Shown one piece after another: positions 63,843-64,000 of a stretch of 64,000 nt of DNA (its first letter is position 1; each line of letters opens with the position of its first letter). Location of the stretch: contig JBGTCD010000064.1 in assembly GCA_041749015.1 (NCBI GenBank), forward strand, positions 124,001 through 188,000, written 5' to 3'. This DNA is from JBGTCD01 sp041749015 (GTDB lineage Bacteria; Bacteroidota; Bacteroidia; Cytophagales; Cyclobacteriaceae). A program made the translations under genes and the position numbers. The notes under the pieces were generated by a model. It did no database searches. It saw only the letters and a list, made by a program, of their open reading frames with translations, and had not been told where the DNA came from.

Positions 63843-64000
63843 ATGCACAGGATAATATTTTTTTTGTTGATTTTAGGCTGCTTACATGGCTGCAGTAAAA
63901 ATTCAGAATGTGAGGTACAGCCTGACATCACCCTGAATTCTATTGACATTCCCTTTGAAAGGTTAGAGGCGCAATACCAGCAATTTGAAACTCAGGAAGA
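63843..64000 (+). CDS. gldB: start of a GldB-like lipoprotein gene, cut by window edge
   Basis: Partial plus-strand gene. From the ATG at 63843 the N-terminus MHRIIFFLLILGC...HGCSK is a lipoprotein signal (Cys13 or Cys17); the ATG at 63813 would add ten residues in front. The following LNSIDIPFERLEAQYQQFET resembles the start of gliding lipoprotein GldB, which fits the other gliding genes. Only about 52 residues are visible, so the assignment is provisional. Confidence 0.5.
   Translation, partial: MHRIIFFLLILGCLHGCSKNSECEVQPDITLNSIDIPFERLEAQYQQFETQE

Noticed and set aside
1..64000. CRISPR arrays, insertion sequences, prophage, tRNA or rRNA genes
   Set aside because: No spaced repeats, transposase motifs, phage genes or tRNA cloverleaf/CCA sequences were seen on either strand.

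Overview
The window is from a Bacteroidota chromosome, most likely a gliding or type IX secretion (T9SS) member of the Cytophagales. The basis is a complete gldK-gldL-gldM-gldN operon with a PorP/SprF gene, a SprE/PorW lipoprotein, a PorT-like barrel and a probable gldB start. Supporting signs are an ATP synthase a subunit with a long exported N-terminal domain, a TonB receptor paired with a surface lipoprotein, a fused CcoN-CcoO oxidase subunit and TAnnTTTG-type promoters. No phage, insertion sequence, CRISPR array, rRNA or tRNA was seen; this reads as core chromosome.

Layout. 1-5.5 kb (minus strand): M23 peptidase, bactofilin, atpZ, an AtpI-like membrane protein and atpB-E-F-H-A. atpA has an in-frame amber codon exactly where a conserved Gln is expected and then runs off the edge. 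5.6-12.4 kb (plus): SprE/PorW lipoprotein, a class A PBP and uvrC, closed by a bidirectional terminator. 12.4-22 kb (minus): gldKLMN, PorP/SprF, hemD, DUF4271 and a BamA/TamA-like protein. 22-29 kb: hemW, a cyclase-family hydrolase, an exported thioredoxin-CAP fusion, a LytS/LytR-type two-component pair and small hypothetical genes. 29-38 kb (minus): uvrA, an aldo/keto reductase, an arsenosugar-type operon (CMD protein, ArsS, nucleoside phosphorylase), a lytic transglycosylase, a LOG protein and an SDR epimerase.

38-44.8 kb (minus): a small lipoprotein, then a TonB receptor and large surface lipoprotein preceded by a TTAACA-N5-TTAACA repeat like a PHO box, then MoxR. 44.8-50.2 kb: NAD salvage (pncB, pncA), the last steps of histidine degradation (hutG, hutF), a GNAT and a membrane protein. 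50.4-60.4 kb (plus): a complete cbb3 oxidase module, namely an FNR-like regulator with cluster-type cysteines, an unknown gene, and ccoI-ccoS-ccoNO-ccoQ-ccoP-ccoG-ccoH-safE, with an FNR-like box and a palindrome over the ccoI start. 60.4-64 kb: hemN, an HTTM/VKGC-like membrane protein, a PorT-like barrel and the start of a gldB-like lipoprotein gene.

Several genes work together. HemD, HemW and HemN serve heme synthesis feeding the cbb3 oxidase; the oxidase, its Cu/Fe assembly proteins and hemN fit microaerobic control by the FNR-like protein; the Gld/Por/Spr proteins form much of the T9SS. Many starts here are TTG or GTG (sprE, hemW, the phosphorylase, hutG, the transglycosylase, the BamA-like gene). 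All family calls were made by reading the sequence, with no database search.
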